NCBI GenBank assembly: GCA_004835665.1
Contig: RBKR01000019.1
Location: 124,001 to 188,000 of the forward strand
Length of the DNA stretch: 64,000 bases
From: Phoma sp. XZ068
Lineage: Eukaryota; Ascomycota; Dothideomycetes; Pleosporales; Didymellaceae
Reading direction: 5' to 3'
In this document: positions 53,719 to 64,000 of the stretch, piece by piece
How positions within the stretch are numbered: position 1 is the first letter of the stretch
Layout of the letters: each line of letters opens with the position of its first letter
Position numbers and translations under genes: made by a program
Notes under the pieces: generated by a model
What the model saw: the letters and a program-made list of their open reading frames with translations, nothing else
Told to the model about the DNA's origin: nothing
Database searches by the model: none

Positions 53719-55337
53719 ATGAAGAACGAAAGTAAAAATCGGTCTTGGGTTCCGAGACTATTCAGACCGATTTCGACTTCAAAGACAGATGCGGAACCTG
53801 ATGAGCGGTCCGCTCTTCTTCCTCCATCACAGCACGAAGAATGGTCAACTGGCGAAACATATGAGCTTGAAGATGGACCCAATACTAGGCTCCAACTTGT
53901 ACTGCAAGAGTTTTGGGTATTACTCAGAGGTTCTCTGCCAGTGGTTCTAGCATACGCTCTCCAAAATTCCCTCCAAACGGTCTCAGTGCTTATCGTCGGG
54001 CGCTTATCTCCTGAAGCCCTTGCAACAGCTGCTTTCTCTTACATGTTTGCCATGGCCACAGGGTGGCTGGTCGCTCTTGGGGGTACAACGGCGATCGATA
54101 CTCTTGCGTCTGCAAGCTTCACTGGAAGTAAGAACCGCCACAATCTGGGTATCATCCTACAACGCGCTTTTGTCGTACTTCTGCTGTTCTATATACCAAT
54201 CGTCATCCTCTGGATATGCTCGGCACCACTTTTCAGGGCTTTGGGTCAAGAAGAGTATATTGCGCGAGACTCGGCGAAGTTTCTCACAGTTCTTGCCCCT
54301 GGAGGTATTGGTTACATCTACTTTGAGGCTCTGAAGAAGTACATGCAGGCTCAAGGTATGCAGTCATTTCGCATATAATAACAGATATGCTGACCAGCAC
54401 AGAAATTATGCGACCCGGAACTTATGTTCTGCTGATTACTTCTCCACTCAGTGCAGGGCTCAATTACCTTTTCGTGTACACCTTCAACATGGGTCTTCTC
54501 GGTGCCCCGTTCGCCACTGGAATTGCTTATTGGGCTTCCTTCCTGCTCCTTCTCGCATATGCGCGCTTCGTTGACGGATGGGAATGTTGGGGAGGATGGA
54601 ACCGCAACTGTCTACAGAACACCTGGATCTTCGCACGCTTAGCCTTCCTTGGTGTGATCCATGTTGGAACTGAATGGTGGGCGTTCGAAATTGTCGCCCT
54701 CGTCGCTGGGAAACTTGGCACAATACCGCTCGCCGCACAGAGCGTGATCATGACTACCGATCAGGTCATGAACACAATTCCGTTTGGAGTTGGAGTCGCT
54801 ACATCCTCACGAGTTGGTAATCTACTCGGAGCCCGCAATGCAAAGGGCGCTGCAAGAGCAGCCAATACAGCAGCGGTCCTCAGCATGGTTCTCGGCGCAG
54901 TCGTGCTAGCCGTTCTTATGGGAGTAAAGGACTTCTATGCCAAGATCTTCAATGACGACATTGAAGTCATCAAGCTCACTGCGAAGGTCATGCCTTATGT
55001 CGCTCTCTTCCAGATTGCAGATGGACTCAATGGAAGTTGCGGCGGTGCCCTGAGGGGTATGGGCAGACAACACATCGGAGCGACCGTTAATATGGTCAGT
55101 TACTATTGTGGAGCTCTGCCGCTCGGTATCTGGCTTGCATTTAATGGTTGGGGTTTGGCTGGACTGTGGGTCGGTCAATGCATTGCTCTATATCTCGTAG
55201 GCTTTGCTGAGTGGGGAATTGTAGCGTGGAGCAACTGGGACTACCAGGTCAAGAAGGCGTTCGAGAGGATGGACTCGGATGACCGAGCCGAGCTAGGTGT
55301 TTCGGAGGAAATCGCGGCTGATACGATTCACAGCTAG
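53719..55337 (+). CDS. MATE-family multidrug/metabolite exporter
   Basis: Exons 53719-54355 and 54403-55337, joined by a 47-nt intron, give 523 aa. About 75 polar residues precede twelve predicted helices in two MatE repeats, the architecture of the DinF/Erc1 type. The first repeat starts near LRGSLPVVLAYALQNSLQ and the second near ARLAFLGVIHVGTEWWAFE. Conserved MATE pieces include GTTAIDTLASASFTGSKN and TTDQVMNTIPFGVGVATSSRVGN (the second is split here by a comment, not by an intron). These carriers expel organic cations or drugs in exchange for H+ or Na+, at the plasma or vacuolar membrane. Substrate is not predictable. Confidence 0.93.
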
Positions 55338-56472
55338 AGAATGTAGATAGATCGCAGGTGTTGGCACATGAATTGGCGAATCAGAAGATACCCGGGCATT
55401 AGCAACGCATCTTAGACATTAGAGGTAGATAGGAGCGCCGGTGTCAGCATGCAGCCGGCGTCAAGTACCAGCCTAATGTGGCTAAGCGAAACCTTTATCT
55501 AGACCCCTGTCCTGTCCCGTTCAAACGACACTTCATCCACCTCCGCAAGCTCCACTATTTTCCCCACGGTTCACTCCTGTCGCTGACTGGCAGGTCAATG
55601 ATATTCTTTGCGTCTGCACTGTGAAGAATCCCTGCCTCTGCATATCTCTCCGTATTCTGCGCAAGTCTAACCTCTGCTGTTGATTCGGGACGTATTCTCA
55701 CCGCCCAATACCAAGATGCACCAACGAACCGCGTTCCAGGGAGGTCATCCGAACCTAGTTCTCTACGACCTAGGATTTGCTTTCGTGCTTTACAAAACAA
55801 CGTAACGAATTGGAGCATTATCGGCCGTATGTAAAGCCCGCACTAGAGGCTGTCAGTGTATACGAGCATCCCAAGCGAACGGCTTGCATGCATACTAGTC
55901 CAGCCTCCGATAAGGCTATCTTCAGAGACACATTTTAATGAATTGCACGTTTACGGCACCGTCTGGGTAACTTCCCATTGGTGAATTATGTGATCTCAAG
56001 CGTCATTGCACATGGCGGGGTAGAAGCTGCCTCACTGCTGATGGATCTGGCGACCAGCTTGATATCATTCCGCAGGAAACACTTAGTACCTAGATGGCCT
56101 CAAGAGGTACATATTCATGAACATATCCTCAAGTGGTGCCATTGGAGCCTTCGGTCAACTCCAACGCTTATCGCAAGGCAGTGTTTCGCCGGCCAGCCAT
56201 TGAAGATCTCAAACAACACCCCCATATAAATGATATCGATACCGACGTCTCACCGGGAGCTCCTAACCAGATATAGGTACAACAGTGCCGAACCTGCATA
56301 CACATGTTGCCAGGGTACCTTTGAGCTGTTTACCTAACAGGACCTCGTCAAGAGCTGATAGTACGGAGGGGTATGAGCGGCCACAAGTATTTACTGCAGC
56401 TTCCGCCCCATTACTTCTCTTATCTCACCATCTCACTCTTACAATTCATCGTCTTCTTTGAGTATTTGCACA
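55338..56472. other. Intergenic 1.1 kb with an orphan small frame
   Basis: Contains an 87-codon frame on the minus strand (55555-55818) with locally protein-like composition (ARKQILGRRELGSDD, SWYWAVRIRPE), but no family recognised and no splice structure found. It could be a short gene or a relic. A C/T-rich leader precedes the ureohydrolase gene at 56473. Confidence 0.35.
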
Positions 56473-57947
56473 ATGAAGCTTTCCACAACTCTCCTCAGCT
56501 TTGTAGCTACTGTGGCCGCACATGGCAACCATGACGGTGACCAGGAGCCATTGGCTGGCCCCCATGAGGGTCTGTGGTACAATACTCTGCCTGGAGATGG
56601 TGGTACACAGGTTTGTTATCTTGGACTGTTCTTAAGCTTTCGCTGCATCAATTGACCTTTGTATAGGCCGACTCCATTTTCAGTGGAATTTCCACGTTCG
56701 GTCGCCTTCCGTACCATCCATGTCTCAAGAGCAAAGTCGATTTTGACATTGCTTTCATTGGTGAGATAACAAACTAATACTACATACGGAGTCGCTAATT
56801 CCCAGAAGGTGCTCCATTTGACACTGGCACATCGTACCGCCCAGGTGCCCGCTTCGGCCCCAGCGGGATCAGACAAGGTTCTCGCCGCCTCAATCTTTAG
56901 TACGTCTCTTCAAAGCAGCACATGCTTACTTTTGGTCCGCTTGGGCAAAGGCTCACGCAGGATTGGATTTAGTGGCGGATACAATGTCCCATTGAAGGCG
57001 AACCCTTTCAATTCATGGGCGAAGGTGCTTGACTGCGGAGACATCCCGGTCACATCGTAAGTATAGATCAGCTATTGTAACAAGAGGATGTCAGTCCTAA
57101 GGTAGTACCAGATATGACAATGCCTTTGCGCTCCAGCAAATCGAGGAAGGTCACAACCTCCTCCTAAGTCGTGCACCGCACACCAACGCCAACAAGCCTG
57201 GCCCATCTAAGAAGGGAACAACACTGCCTCGGTTGATTACTCTTGGAGGTGACCATACCATCACTCTTCCTCTCCTTCGCTCCATCAACCGTAACTACGG
57301 CCCTGTTAGTGTCATTCACTTTGACAGCCATCTCGATACCTGGAAGCCCAAGGTTTTCGGCGGCTCCCCTAGCGAGCAAGCAGCCATCAACCACGGCACT
57401 TACTTCTTCCACGCTGCTCAGGAAGGTCTTCTTGCCAACGACACTAACATCCATGCTGGAATCCGTACGACGCTGTCCGGGCCTTCAGACTACGAGAACG
57501 ATGGCTACTGTGGCTTCCAGATCGTTGAAGCACGTGAAATTGACAAGATCGGAACCGATGGTATCATCAAGAAGATCAAGGACCGCGTTGGTACCGAGAA
57601 GCCTGTCTACCTCAGCATTGACATCGATACTCTCGACCCTGCCTGTAAGTCTCTCTACCATCCAACCCTCACACATCAGTTACTGACCTACATGCATAGT
57701 TGCCCCTGCAACCGGAACCCCTGAGACCGGCGGCTGGACCACTCGCGAGCTGCGCACCATCATTCGCGGCCTCGAGGGCATCAACCTCATCGGCGCCGAC
57801 ATCGTCGAAGTAGCTCCCGCGTACGACACCAACGCCGAGCTGACCACCATGGCTGCCGCCGACACCTTGTACGAGGTCATGACCCTGATGGTTAAGAAAG
57901 GCCCTCTGAGCGAGCTGGGCAAGCCGTATGAGAGCATTGAGCTCTAG
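56473..57947 (+). CDS. Agmatinase-type ureohydrolase with signal peptide
   Basis: Six exons: 56473-56610, 56667-56760, 56806-56899, 56973-57056, 57112-57644 and 57700-57947, giving 396 aa. The ureohydrolase fold has all six manganese ligands: His185 (GGDHT), Asp208, His210 and Asp212 (DSHLD), Asp307 and Asp309 (DIDTLDPA). The pattern FIEGAPFDTGTSYRPGARFGP and FAPATGTPETGGW fits the agmatinase/guanidinobutyrase side of the family. Unusually, residues 1-16 form a hydrophobic signal-peptide-like start (MKLSTTLLSFVATVAA), followed by about 55 extra residues before the core, so the enzyme may be secreted or enter the endomembrane system. It would release urea from agmatine or a guanidino acid. The third intron could use two acceptors; only the downstream one (56972) avoids a stop. 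Confidence 0.92.
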
Positions 57948-58414
57948 AGAAAACCGACAAGCAATGGTCCTGGCTCTCGGACCGACCAACTAGGCAAGCT
58001 GACCCCTCCCCTTCCCCTTCTCAGGTATAGAACTCTGTGTCCTAGGCTGATTTGTAGCGCAGGGGTATGTCGATCAACAGTGATAAGAAACTTAGGTGTA
58101 GAGCGTGACTTCAAGGTAAGATCAAAGTCAAGTCAAGTCACGCAGAGTATGGTAGTAGCAGTAGAAGTGCGATGCAAAGTATGCTTGATAGTATAGAATC
58201 TCTAATTATATTATTAAGTAGTTGTTGGGTATTTCTTCCTCCTCTATGCTCCCTTTCCAATCCATCAATCCTCCCGTCAAATGTGTATGTGTATATAGAA
58301 ACGCCCAGTTCCCAGACCAGACAATGTCAAATGGTATATCGCGGAACCGTAGTCCAAATCCAACGCTTGCAGTAAAAAAGCACTTTTCTTCTCAATTTCA
58401 ATTCTTCGAGTCGC
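57948..58414. other. Convergent intergenic, 3' UTRs
   Basis: About 470 bases between two stops, AT-rich in the middle (58190-58230), with a short AAGTC repeat at 58125-58140. No gene seen. Confidence 0.5.
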
Positions 58415-58912
58415 TTAGAAACCATAGGCGGCCTTGTAGGCGGCGTTGACGCCCCTGTGGTGCTCGACAACCTTGGTCTTGAGCTGCTTCCAGTGCTTGG
58501 AGAGGTTGGTGGGCTGCTTGGGTGCGGCCTCCTCGCCCCTGGGCTCCTCAATGGACTGGCGGGGAGACTGGCGGGGAGTGGAGGAGACTGAGCCGCGGGG
58601 AGAGTTTGCTCGCGAGGAGCCGGGGGAGTAGTAGGCGCTGTAGGCAGCGTTCATCTCCTCGTGGTGGTTCTTGATGGCAGTCCACAGCTTGCTAGCGTTG
58701 GTCTTGGACCTGGGAGCCTCAGCCATGCCGGCAACGACGGAGTTGTTGCGGGATGTCTCGAGCGAAACGGGGGCAGAGTTGGCGGGGGTGGAGTTGGCGG
58801 AGCCGTAGTAGGCGGAGTAGGCCTGGTTCAATCCCTCGTGGTGTGCCTTTGCGTGAGCGGCGAAAGAGGAGAGGATGTTCTGCCTCTTCTGGGTGTTTGC
58901 GGTGGAAGACAT
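58415..58912 (-). CDS. Small protein with three HH-N-AY-AYY repeats, unknown
   Basis: Intronless gene for 165 aa that I do not recognise. It carries three copies of a helical unit: residues 17-36 (AKAHHEGLNQAYSAYY), 76-95 (IKNHHEEMNAAYSAYY) and about 141-163 (KVVEHHRGVNAAYKAAY). The shared core is a hydrophobic/Trp start, then HH-x3-N-x-AY-x-AY. The repeats are separated by Ser/Pro/Arg-rich disordered linkers with many SP sites. The protein has no signal peptide or membrane segment. The leader upstream of the ATG is rich in ACAA and TCAA words, as in highly expressed genes. Paired histidines and tyrosines suggest metal, membrane or self-association, but nothing specific can be claimed. Confidence 0.8.
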   Translation of the reverse strand: MSSTANTQKRQNILSSFAAHAKAHHEGLNQAYSAYYGSANSTPANSAPVSLETSRNNSVVAGMAEAPRSKTNASKLWTAIKNHHEEMNAAYSAYYSPGSSRANSPRGSVSSTPRQSPRQSIEEPRGEEAAPKQPTNLSKHWKQLKTKVVEHHRGVNAAYKAAYGF

Positions 58913-60162
58913 TGTTGTGGTTTGGTGGGTTGACTTGATGTAGTAGTCGGTAATTGTGGTTGATTTGTTTGATTCGAGGTAGTAGTAGATCGAAGTCGAT
59001 GCTGTGAAGTGATGCTTGAGCTGTCTGATACCTCACTCAGACGAGCGACCCACCCTATTATATACCAATGTACCACCACAGCGCTCCCAACATGACACCT
59101 GCCAAGTATCGTCAGTCATACGGGGTTACACATCATCTTGCAACAGAATTTTTACTCAGCACGCCTTGCGCATGTTGCAATTCATCGAAAATCATTGCCC
59201 TATGACACCCTTTGTCATCTCGTAGCCAATCAGATGGCGCACGCGCTTAGAAATAAAGTGGATTTCTCAGCAACAAGGCGCAAGTGGGCACGTGCGCCGA
59301 TCGAAGAGCCTCATCAGGTGTCATGCAACCCATGGTTTTCCGCAGGGCGTGTGTCGATGCCAGGGCGCAACAGACGCCCACACACGTCCGTGCCCTTTCC
59401 CGCAAGCGCTTCTCCGTCGGCGATCAGCCGTCGCATCGCAAATTTAGCATCGTGTACGTAAAGACCAGTCAGAGCCTTCGTGGGAGTTCCTTTAGAGGCT
59501 TAAAGACTTCACTTAACGGCATCGCGTTAGAAATTTCTGCTCTCGCACGCTCATTGCCTGCCACCCTGGCTGTTACAAGTTTCCCGTCGCTTCTCATCGG
59601 CCCGCCGACCGGGTGGCTTCTAGACTTGTTGGTCGACACGTTGTTTGCGGCGCAAACTTGTTGTTGCAATTTTGAGTGGGTAATTGTACGTAACTTGAGC
59701 GTTAGAATTATGGGATGCTGCCTTTGGAGGTATAGAGGGTGCCTTTGGAGGTTAAGGGGGAAAATTTGCTGTCTCACCGTTACACGTACGGTGTGGATTG
59801 CGTGAGGTTGTTGGGAGAGGATCGTGAGATTGGATGCGATCATGAGATTGCGCCTTTTCCGTCGAAAATTTGGTCAGTCCACGCCCTTGCCGTTGTATCG
59901 TGAGTTTCTTTCCGGTACTAGGGCTTCCCCAGATTGTTGTTATGGCTTCATTTCGCATTCTCGGATGATGAGTATATCACCTGCGCTCCATTGCAATGTC
60001 TTCATAGTCGCCACTTGCTTGCGACGCACACGGTGAGCTATATTCACGATCCTCGCTCCGCTATCGTCATACTGTAGGCTTTGCATTGCTGCGTGTATGT
60101 GCCTATTTCGTTCAGATGCTACGACCATTACATGAGCCTTCTACGTGCGTCTACGAGTAATC
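58913..60162. other. Intergenic 1.25 kb
   Basis: The first 150 bases beyond 58912 are the likely leader and promoter of the repeat-protein gene (with TATTATATACC at about 59055). No gene recognised in the rest; an open frame at 59284-59805 shows no family pattern. Confidence 0.45.
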
Positions 60163-61131
60163 CTAGGCACTCCATCTCATGAAGCCAAAGATCGCGTTGA
60201 TCAATACTCCCATAACAACGGCCAATTGCCTCCTTCTCGACCACACTCCATCTTCCCTAAAGCCCCAAATCAGCGCGCCCAGCGGCCAGAAAAAACCTGT
60301 CATGTAACCCCACAGCATATCATCCAGACCGCCTTCCTCCACGGCAAACCCCGCTCCCCATCCCGCATCCGCCTCCCCAGTCAAGGCTGGTGATGGGTCT
60401 GTGGCTGTGCTATCCAGCCATCGGTCCTCGAGGACGCGCATCTCAACAGGTGAGGGCATAGTGTCAGGAGTATGGGTGAAGGAAAGGTTGGTCTGGAAGT
60501 GCGAGCGTAGGCTTGCCACTTCTTGCGCTGTGAAGCCAGAGGTGAGGAGGCGGTCGAAGCCATGTGGCGCAGGAGTGGTGGTGGAGGAGCCTCGTCGCTG
60601 GGTGGCATTGTTGCTGCTACTCTGTGCACTACTGCTTGAGCGGCGATGGCTTGCTGAGCCTTTCGATGCTTCGTACTGCGACTTGAGGGATGTCTCCGTG
60701 TTTTGCGCTAGGGTGGCTTCGCTGTCCAGCTCAGCAGGAGTGAGCACATCACCGAGCGAGCAGTGTATATAGTACTTCTTCGCTTCTGGTGGTGCTGTCG
60801 CGCCGTATTCCACAGCTGGCGCGTCCCGGACTGGCTGCTTGCCCTTGCTCGTACTGCCTGGCCCATCATCCTGGTGTGTGCGCGGCGGTGGAGGTGGTAG
60901 TTTTAATGATGTCGACAATGGCGCAGTATCAGTGAGTACCTTGCCGGCGTAGATGAGGCGCAGACGTGCAGAGGCTTGATCAGGCGGTAGGTGCGATCGA
61001 ATGAGCTGCTTCAAGGAGAGCGTGGGCGTGAACCTTGGCAGACGTATGGATATCGATAGGTCTGGTATCGATGCAGAGAATCGTATGATGAGATACACGA
61101 GCTGCTCCGGGAGCAGCGGGACGGTCGTCAT
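60163..61131 (-). CDS. DSC3: DSC E3 ubiquitin ligase complex subunit 3
   Basis: Intronless gene for 322 aa. The N-terminal part (about 1-110) is a ubiquitin-like fold (LSISIRLPRFTPTLSLKQLIR, RLRLIYAGKVL). A Ser/Pro linker follows, then the Dsc3 C-terminal domain with FDRLLTSGFTAQEVASLRSHF (a CUE-like motif), DMLWGYMTGFFWPLGALIW and a second helix ending FGFMRWSA, giving two membrane segments. Dsc3 belongs to the Golgi-resident Dsc ligase that activates SREBP and degrades membrane proteins, and in pathogens is linked to hypoxia growth and azole tolerance. Divergent from the Dabb gene with 302 bases between starts. Confidence 0.92.
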   Translation of the reverse strand: MTTVPLLPEQLVYLIIRFSASIPDLSISIRLPRFTPTLSLKQLIRSHLPPDQASARLRLIYAGKVLTDTAPLSTSLKLPPPPPRTHQDDGPGSTSKGKQPVRDAPAVEYGATAPPEAKKYYIHCSLGDVLTPAELDSEATLAQNTETSLKSQYEASKGSASHRRSSSSAQSSSNNATQRRGSSTTTPAPHGFDRLLTSGFTAQEVASLRSHFQTNLSFTHTPDTMPSPVEMRVLEDRWLDSTATDPSPALTGEADAGWGAGFAVEEGGLDDMLWGYMTGFFWPLGALIWGFREDGVWSRRRQLAVVMGVLINAIFGFMRWSA

Positions 61132-61433
61132 GTTGGAGCTCGAAGCGGTTCGTTGTGAGCTATGCAGGAGGGAGGTGCAGCGTGGTGGCTGGGCTGCTGA
61201 TCAAGTATGTTGAATGCATGAACACGCATGGTTGGTGATAACGAGCGGTGCGCGCTATGGCTTTCTGGAGATCATGGTGGAGAGTTCGATGGTCAGATGC
61301 GGAGCTGCCATGAGACGGCAGGGCTGCGGAGCCGGAACGTGGAGGTCATAGCTCCGTGAGCATCAAGTACCCCCATCTTAGCCTGACAGACTATCCTCTC
61401 TGCTCTCGTGTCATCGTTCCTCTTACGCTCGCC
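61132..61433. promoter_or_regulatory. Divergent promoter, DSC3 / Dabb gene
   Basis: 302 bases between opposite starts. No recognised box; both promoters must lie here. Confidence 0.4.
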
Positions 61434-61875
61434 ATGGCCATCATACATATTGTTTTGTTCGAGTGGAAGTCTTCGGCAAGTCACGCTCAGGTGGAAGAAG
61501 TGGGTTATCTCCAACAACGATACGATTCACTCTGGTGCTGATTTGAGATCACCCACAGGCATGCAGCCGTATGCTTGCATTAAAGGATAATTGCTTGAGC
61601 GCGAGCTCTCAGACACCATACATCAAGTCTTTCTCCGGCGGTAGGAACAACAGCACTGAAGGTCACGCAGTACGTATATCGCTGCCATGCTCAGTTCGTT
61701 GATACTGATGAACATTCAGAGTCCATACACGCATGGGTTTGTAGTGGAGTTTGAGACCGAGGGAGACCGAGACTACTATGTCAGCAAGGATCCTGCACAC
61801 CAAGACTTTATCAAATTCGCTGGAGAGCTGCTACAGAACGTCAAGGTTCTTGACTACGAGCCGGGGAAGCTGTAG
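61434..61875 (+). CDS. Stress-responsive A/B barrel (Dabb) domain protein
   Basis: Three exons (61434-61499, 61559-61669, 61720-61875) give 110 aa, the typical length of a single Dabb domain. The N-terminal strand MAIIHIVLFEWK with its His, the helix RMLALKDNC, the SFSGGRNNSTEG turn, HGFVVEFETEGDRDYYV and HQDFIKF with the C-terminal VLDYEPGKL all fit the family. Dabb proteins form dimeric alpha/beta barrels; fungal and plant members respond to stress, and some are enzymes of polyketide cyclisation. Its own role is not clear. It converges with ISA1 (133 bases between stops). Confidence 0.9.
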
Positions 61876-62008
61876 ATTTGTGTGATGCATATATGCTATC
61901 TAATGCAATCTATATAAAAGGCCCAAGCCTCCCTAGTCGAACGCCATACGCAATGCTATGTCATGCCGCCCAATGCCGATGACTGAACATAAAATAATGA
62001 GAGGGGTA

Positions 62009-62797
62009 TCATGATACACTGAAAGACTCGCCACAGCCACATTGTTCAGCTGTTGTATGTTAGCCTGGTTCGTGGAACCGTTGGTGGGGTTACTCACTAA
62101 TATTTGGGTTCTTGAAGATGAAACGCTGGTTCAGTTTGTCATCCAGCCAATCCATCTCGCTCCCAATAATGTTCAACAAAGCCTTGTTGTCGATCAGGAC
62201 CTTGACACCATCCTGCTCGACCTGTTCGTCCAACTTCGAAGGCTTGTCCACATATTCCAAGTGGTATGCCAATCCCGAACAACCCTTCGCCTTCGTTCCG
62301 ATTCGAATGAGCTTCGGCTCTGGCTGGTTGAGCAGATCGCGTAGATGTTCGACAGCTGATTGCGAAATCTTGATAGTCGCCTTCCTGGGTCCAAAGTTGT
62401 ATCTCCTCGGCCGGGCGGACTTGGTAGGTGCTGGCTGTGTCTTCTGCGCTTCGCTCTCAGGTAGACTGGCATTTGTTCGCTCCTGTTGTGGTGCTTGACT
62501 CCGCTGCTCTGGAGCTAGCCGCGACGGTGTCCAAGATTTTACCTCGGATGCGCCGCCCGCGATCGATGTGTCCAGAACACCAAAGTTTCGCGGAGGAGGC
62601 GGTGGGGGCTGTAGTGTCGAAGGTTGGTAGGCAGTCGCAGTTTGCATCTGTCGCTTAGACGATTGGCGGTACGATGTCGATGAAGAAAGGGCTCGCGAGC
62701 ATTGTAGACATGGGCGGGGAGCGAAGGATGATGCGGCGAGGCGTGAGGCGAACGCCGATGAGCGTGCCAGTGTGCGACTTGTGTGGGGTAGAGACAT
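62009..62797 (-). CDS. ISA1: Mitochondrial iron-sulfur assembly protein Isa1
   Basis: A-type Fe-S carrier required for mitochondrial [4Fe-4S] maturation (aconitase, lipoate synthase). Exons 62098-62797 and 62009-62049 give 246 aa. The N-terminal 45 residues are Arg/Ser-rich (presequence), then a Pro/Gln-rich linker, then the HesB/IscA domain from about residue 139. The first cysteine ligand is in KGCSGLAYHLEY; the other two (EQCGCGESF) are supplied only by the short second exon of 13 codons, so a model that stopped at the end of exon 1 would lose them. The sequence around SEMDWLDDKLNQRFIFKNPN is characteristic of Isa1 and not Isa2. Confidence 0.93.
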
Positions 62798-63644
62798 AGT
62801 CGCAGTGGTAAGCCTAGGAGATTACTGCAGCTGAATATGGTATGGATAGGTGTGTGGTGTTGTTGTGGGCGTGACTGACAAGCAATCGATGTTTGTCACC
62901 CAAAGTTCGCCCAGACTATGTCATGAGGCGGCGGCATATAGTCGGCACAGCACAATTACCAAGCACTCGCTTCTCATTGGCTCGGCCTCGATCAAGGGTC
63001 TTTCGGAATTTCGGAACGAACCCGAGTGAATCTCACCTGTCAAGCACGCGATATATGTTGGGAGGAGTATTGTCTCTGATCCAGTGCATTGAAGGACAGT
63101 GAGGCCCATATACTCATTCGAATTTGCTTGTAGTATTTGATGACCACAGTGCAATGTATGGAACATCATGAGAGCTCGCCTTGCTCGTAGATGGAGGTAC
63201 ATGCTAAGGCTACGGTGCAGCAATCAATAGTGCAATGATTCAACAGACGATCACCCAAGTCATTGGTCCCTCGAAAACTCCTCGTCTTTGACGCTGACCG
63301 CGACGAAGTTCCCCAGCTGAGGATCTGTTGCTTACGTGCTTGGTGCACACAAGCACCGCTTCAGCTCCTTCTGCTGCAGCAATTAGCCTCAGGTGGCTTT
63401 CTAACTCCAATCCGTCAACGCGAAGCTTCGCATGTCAGACAGATGTCGCTCATATTATGCCCCGACGCCTTCCCTGTGTTTACACTTCCATACTGTGCGC
63501 GTTTTCCACGGTCCTTGTGCTTGGATCTAGATGACAGACGCAATCGCGGCGTCGCATATGGCTGATAGTGTCGCTGATTTCACACTGGCCCCAAGCAATG
63601 CGTAAGTTCCTTCGTCGCCTGCACAGCGACTACTTTCATGAAGC
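62798..63644. other. Intergenic 850 bases, ISA1 promoter side
   Basis: Contains the ISA1 leader near 62798 and the 3' UTR of RRG9 near 63644. Open frames of about 100 codons on both strands have no recognisable content. Confidence 0.45.
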
Positions 63645-64000
63645 CTACAGCCTGTCTGACAGCGGTATAGTGATCTTCGTCTTTCGGTTGCCGGACGCGT
63701 CGACGGTCGGTATGATATCTTCGTCGGGTAGGAATGCTTCAGGTGCACTGTCATTGACTTCGATTTGGTTCCTCCTTCGCGTCTTCCACATAGGCCGCTT
63801 GTCGCCATTGTCTGCACGGCCAACACCCATCTCTCTCCACTTCTTCGGTGGCTTGATACCCATTTCTACCAGGTTTGACCATATCCTCTCGCCGCGCTTG
63901 TCCCACCTCTGCATACGCTCTTCGTGTTCCTCGTCGCTCGGCCGCCACTTGCTCTTAAGTATGCGCCGGATAGCTTCAGACGAAACTTTGAAATGGTCGG
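63645..64000 (-). CDS. RRG9: Required for respiratory growth protein 9 (3' part)
   Basis: Only the C-terminal 117 residues and the stop are in the window; the 5' end lies beyond position 64000. The visible part starts with DHFKVSSEAIRRILKSKW and continues with RWDKRGERIWSNL and GIKPPKKWREMG, the conserved core of fungal Rrg9 (neugrin-related), a mitochondrial protein needed for respiratory growth and mtDNA maintenance. The tail after it is polar and basic. Confidence 0.85.
   Translation of the reverse strand, partial: DHFKVSSEAIRRILKSKWRPSDEEHEERMQRWDKRGERIWSNLVEMGIKPPKKWREMGVGRADNGDKRPMWKTRRRNQIEVNDSAPEAFLPDEDIIPTVDASGNRKTKITIPLSDRL

Noticed and set aside
57669..57989. Minus-strand frame at the end of the ureohydrolase gene
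   Set aside because: Antisense to the conserved final exon.
1..64000. CRISPR arrays, rRNA, tRNA genes
   Set aside because: No regularly spaced repeats, no tRNA cloverleaf and no rRNA pattern were seen when reading both strands. The genome type (fungal nuclear) also makes CRISPR implausible.

Overview
The window is nuclear DNA of a filamentous ascomycete, most likely a Dothideomycete close to the Pleosporales. The signs are short GT-AG introns of about 45-60 nt with CTAAC-like branch points, densely packed genes on both strands, and families typical of Pezizomycotina: Zn(II)2Cys6 regulator, CFEM protein, ACS-type MFS carrier, Dsc3, Rrg9. Exon structures were worked out by hand from splice signals, reading phase and family conservation. 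No tRNA, rRNA, CRISPR array or intact transposon was seen.

Layout. 1-19 kb: a Zn2Cys6 regulator (-), a gene-poor stretch, mitochondrial HMG-CoA lyase (+), a triple-KH RNA-binding protein (-), a Gyp5-like TBC Rab-GAP (-) and an unrecognised coiled-coil protein (-). 19-28 kb: anthranilate synthase component I (TRP2, nine exons, +), a CFEM/GPI cell-surface protein (+) and a large FG-repeat protein (+).

28-39 kb is the most coherent block: IolG-like Gfo/Idh/MocA dehydrogenase (-), zinc polyol dehydrogenase (-), KduD-like SDR (+), aldo-keto reductase (-), myo-inositol oxygenase MIOX (+) and an ACS-family MFS carrier (-). Read together they suggest a catabolic cluster for myo-inositol and hexuronate: uptake, ring opening to D-glucuronate by MIOX, aldehyde reduction by the AKR, then alternating oxidation and reduction by the MDR, SDR and IolG-like enzymes. 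The MIOX promoter region holds paired GCGGGG sites like those bound by CreA.

39-64 kb: a gene-poor stretch with a small Cys-tailed protein, then mostly housekeeping genes: GatC-like amidotransferase subunit (-), SEC17 (+), a DUF726/TMCO4-like hydrolase (-), a protein kinase with altered motifs (-), an APH-fold phosphotransferase (+), a secreted protein with duplicated six-cysteine modules (+), a MATE transporter (+), a predicted secreted agmatinase-type ureohydrolase (+), a triple-repeat HH-N-AY-AYY protein (-), Dsc3 (-), a Dabb stress-barrel protein (+), ISA1 (-) and the 3' end of RRG9 (-), cut by the window edge.

The main leads are the inositol/uronate cluster, the duplicated cysteine-module secreted protein, the triple-repeat 165-aa protein, the FG protein ending in a J-domain-like stub, and three unusual splicing cases: a GC-AG intron, a 12-nt micro-exon and a frame-neutral 51-nt intron.
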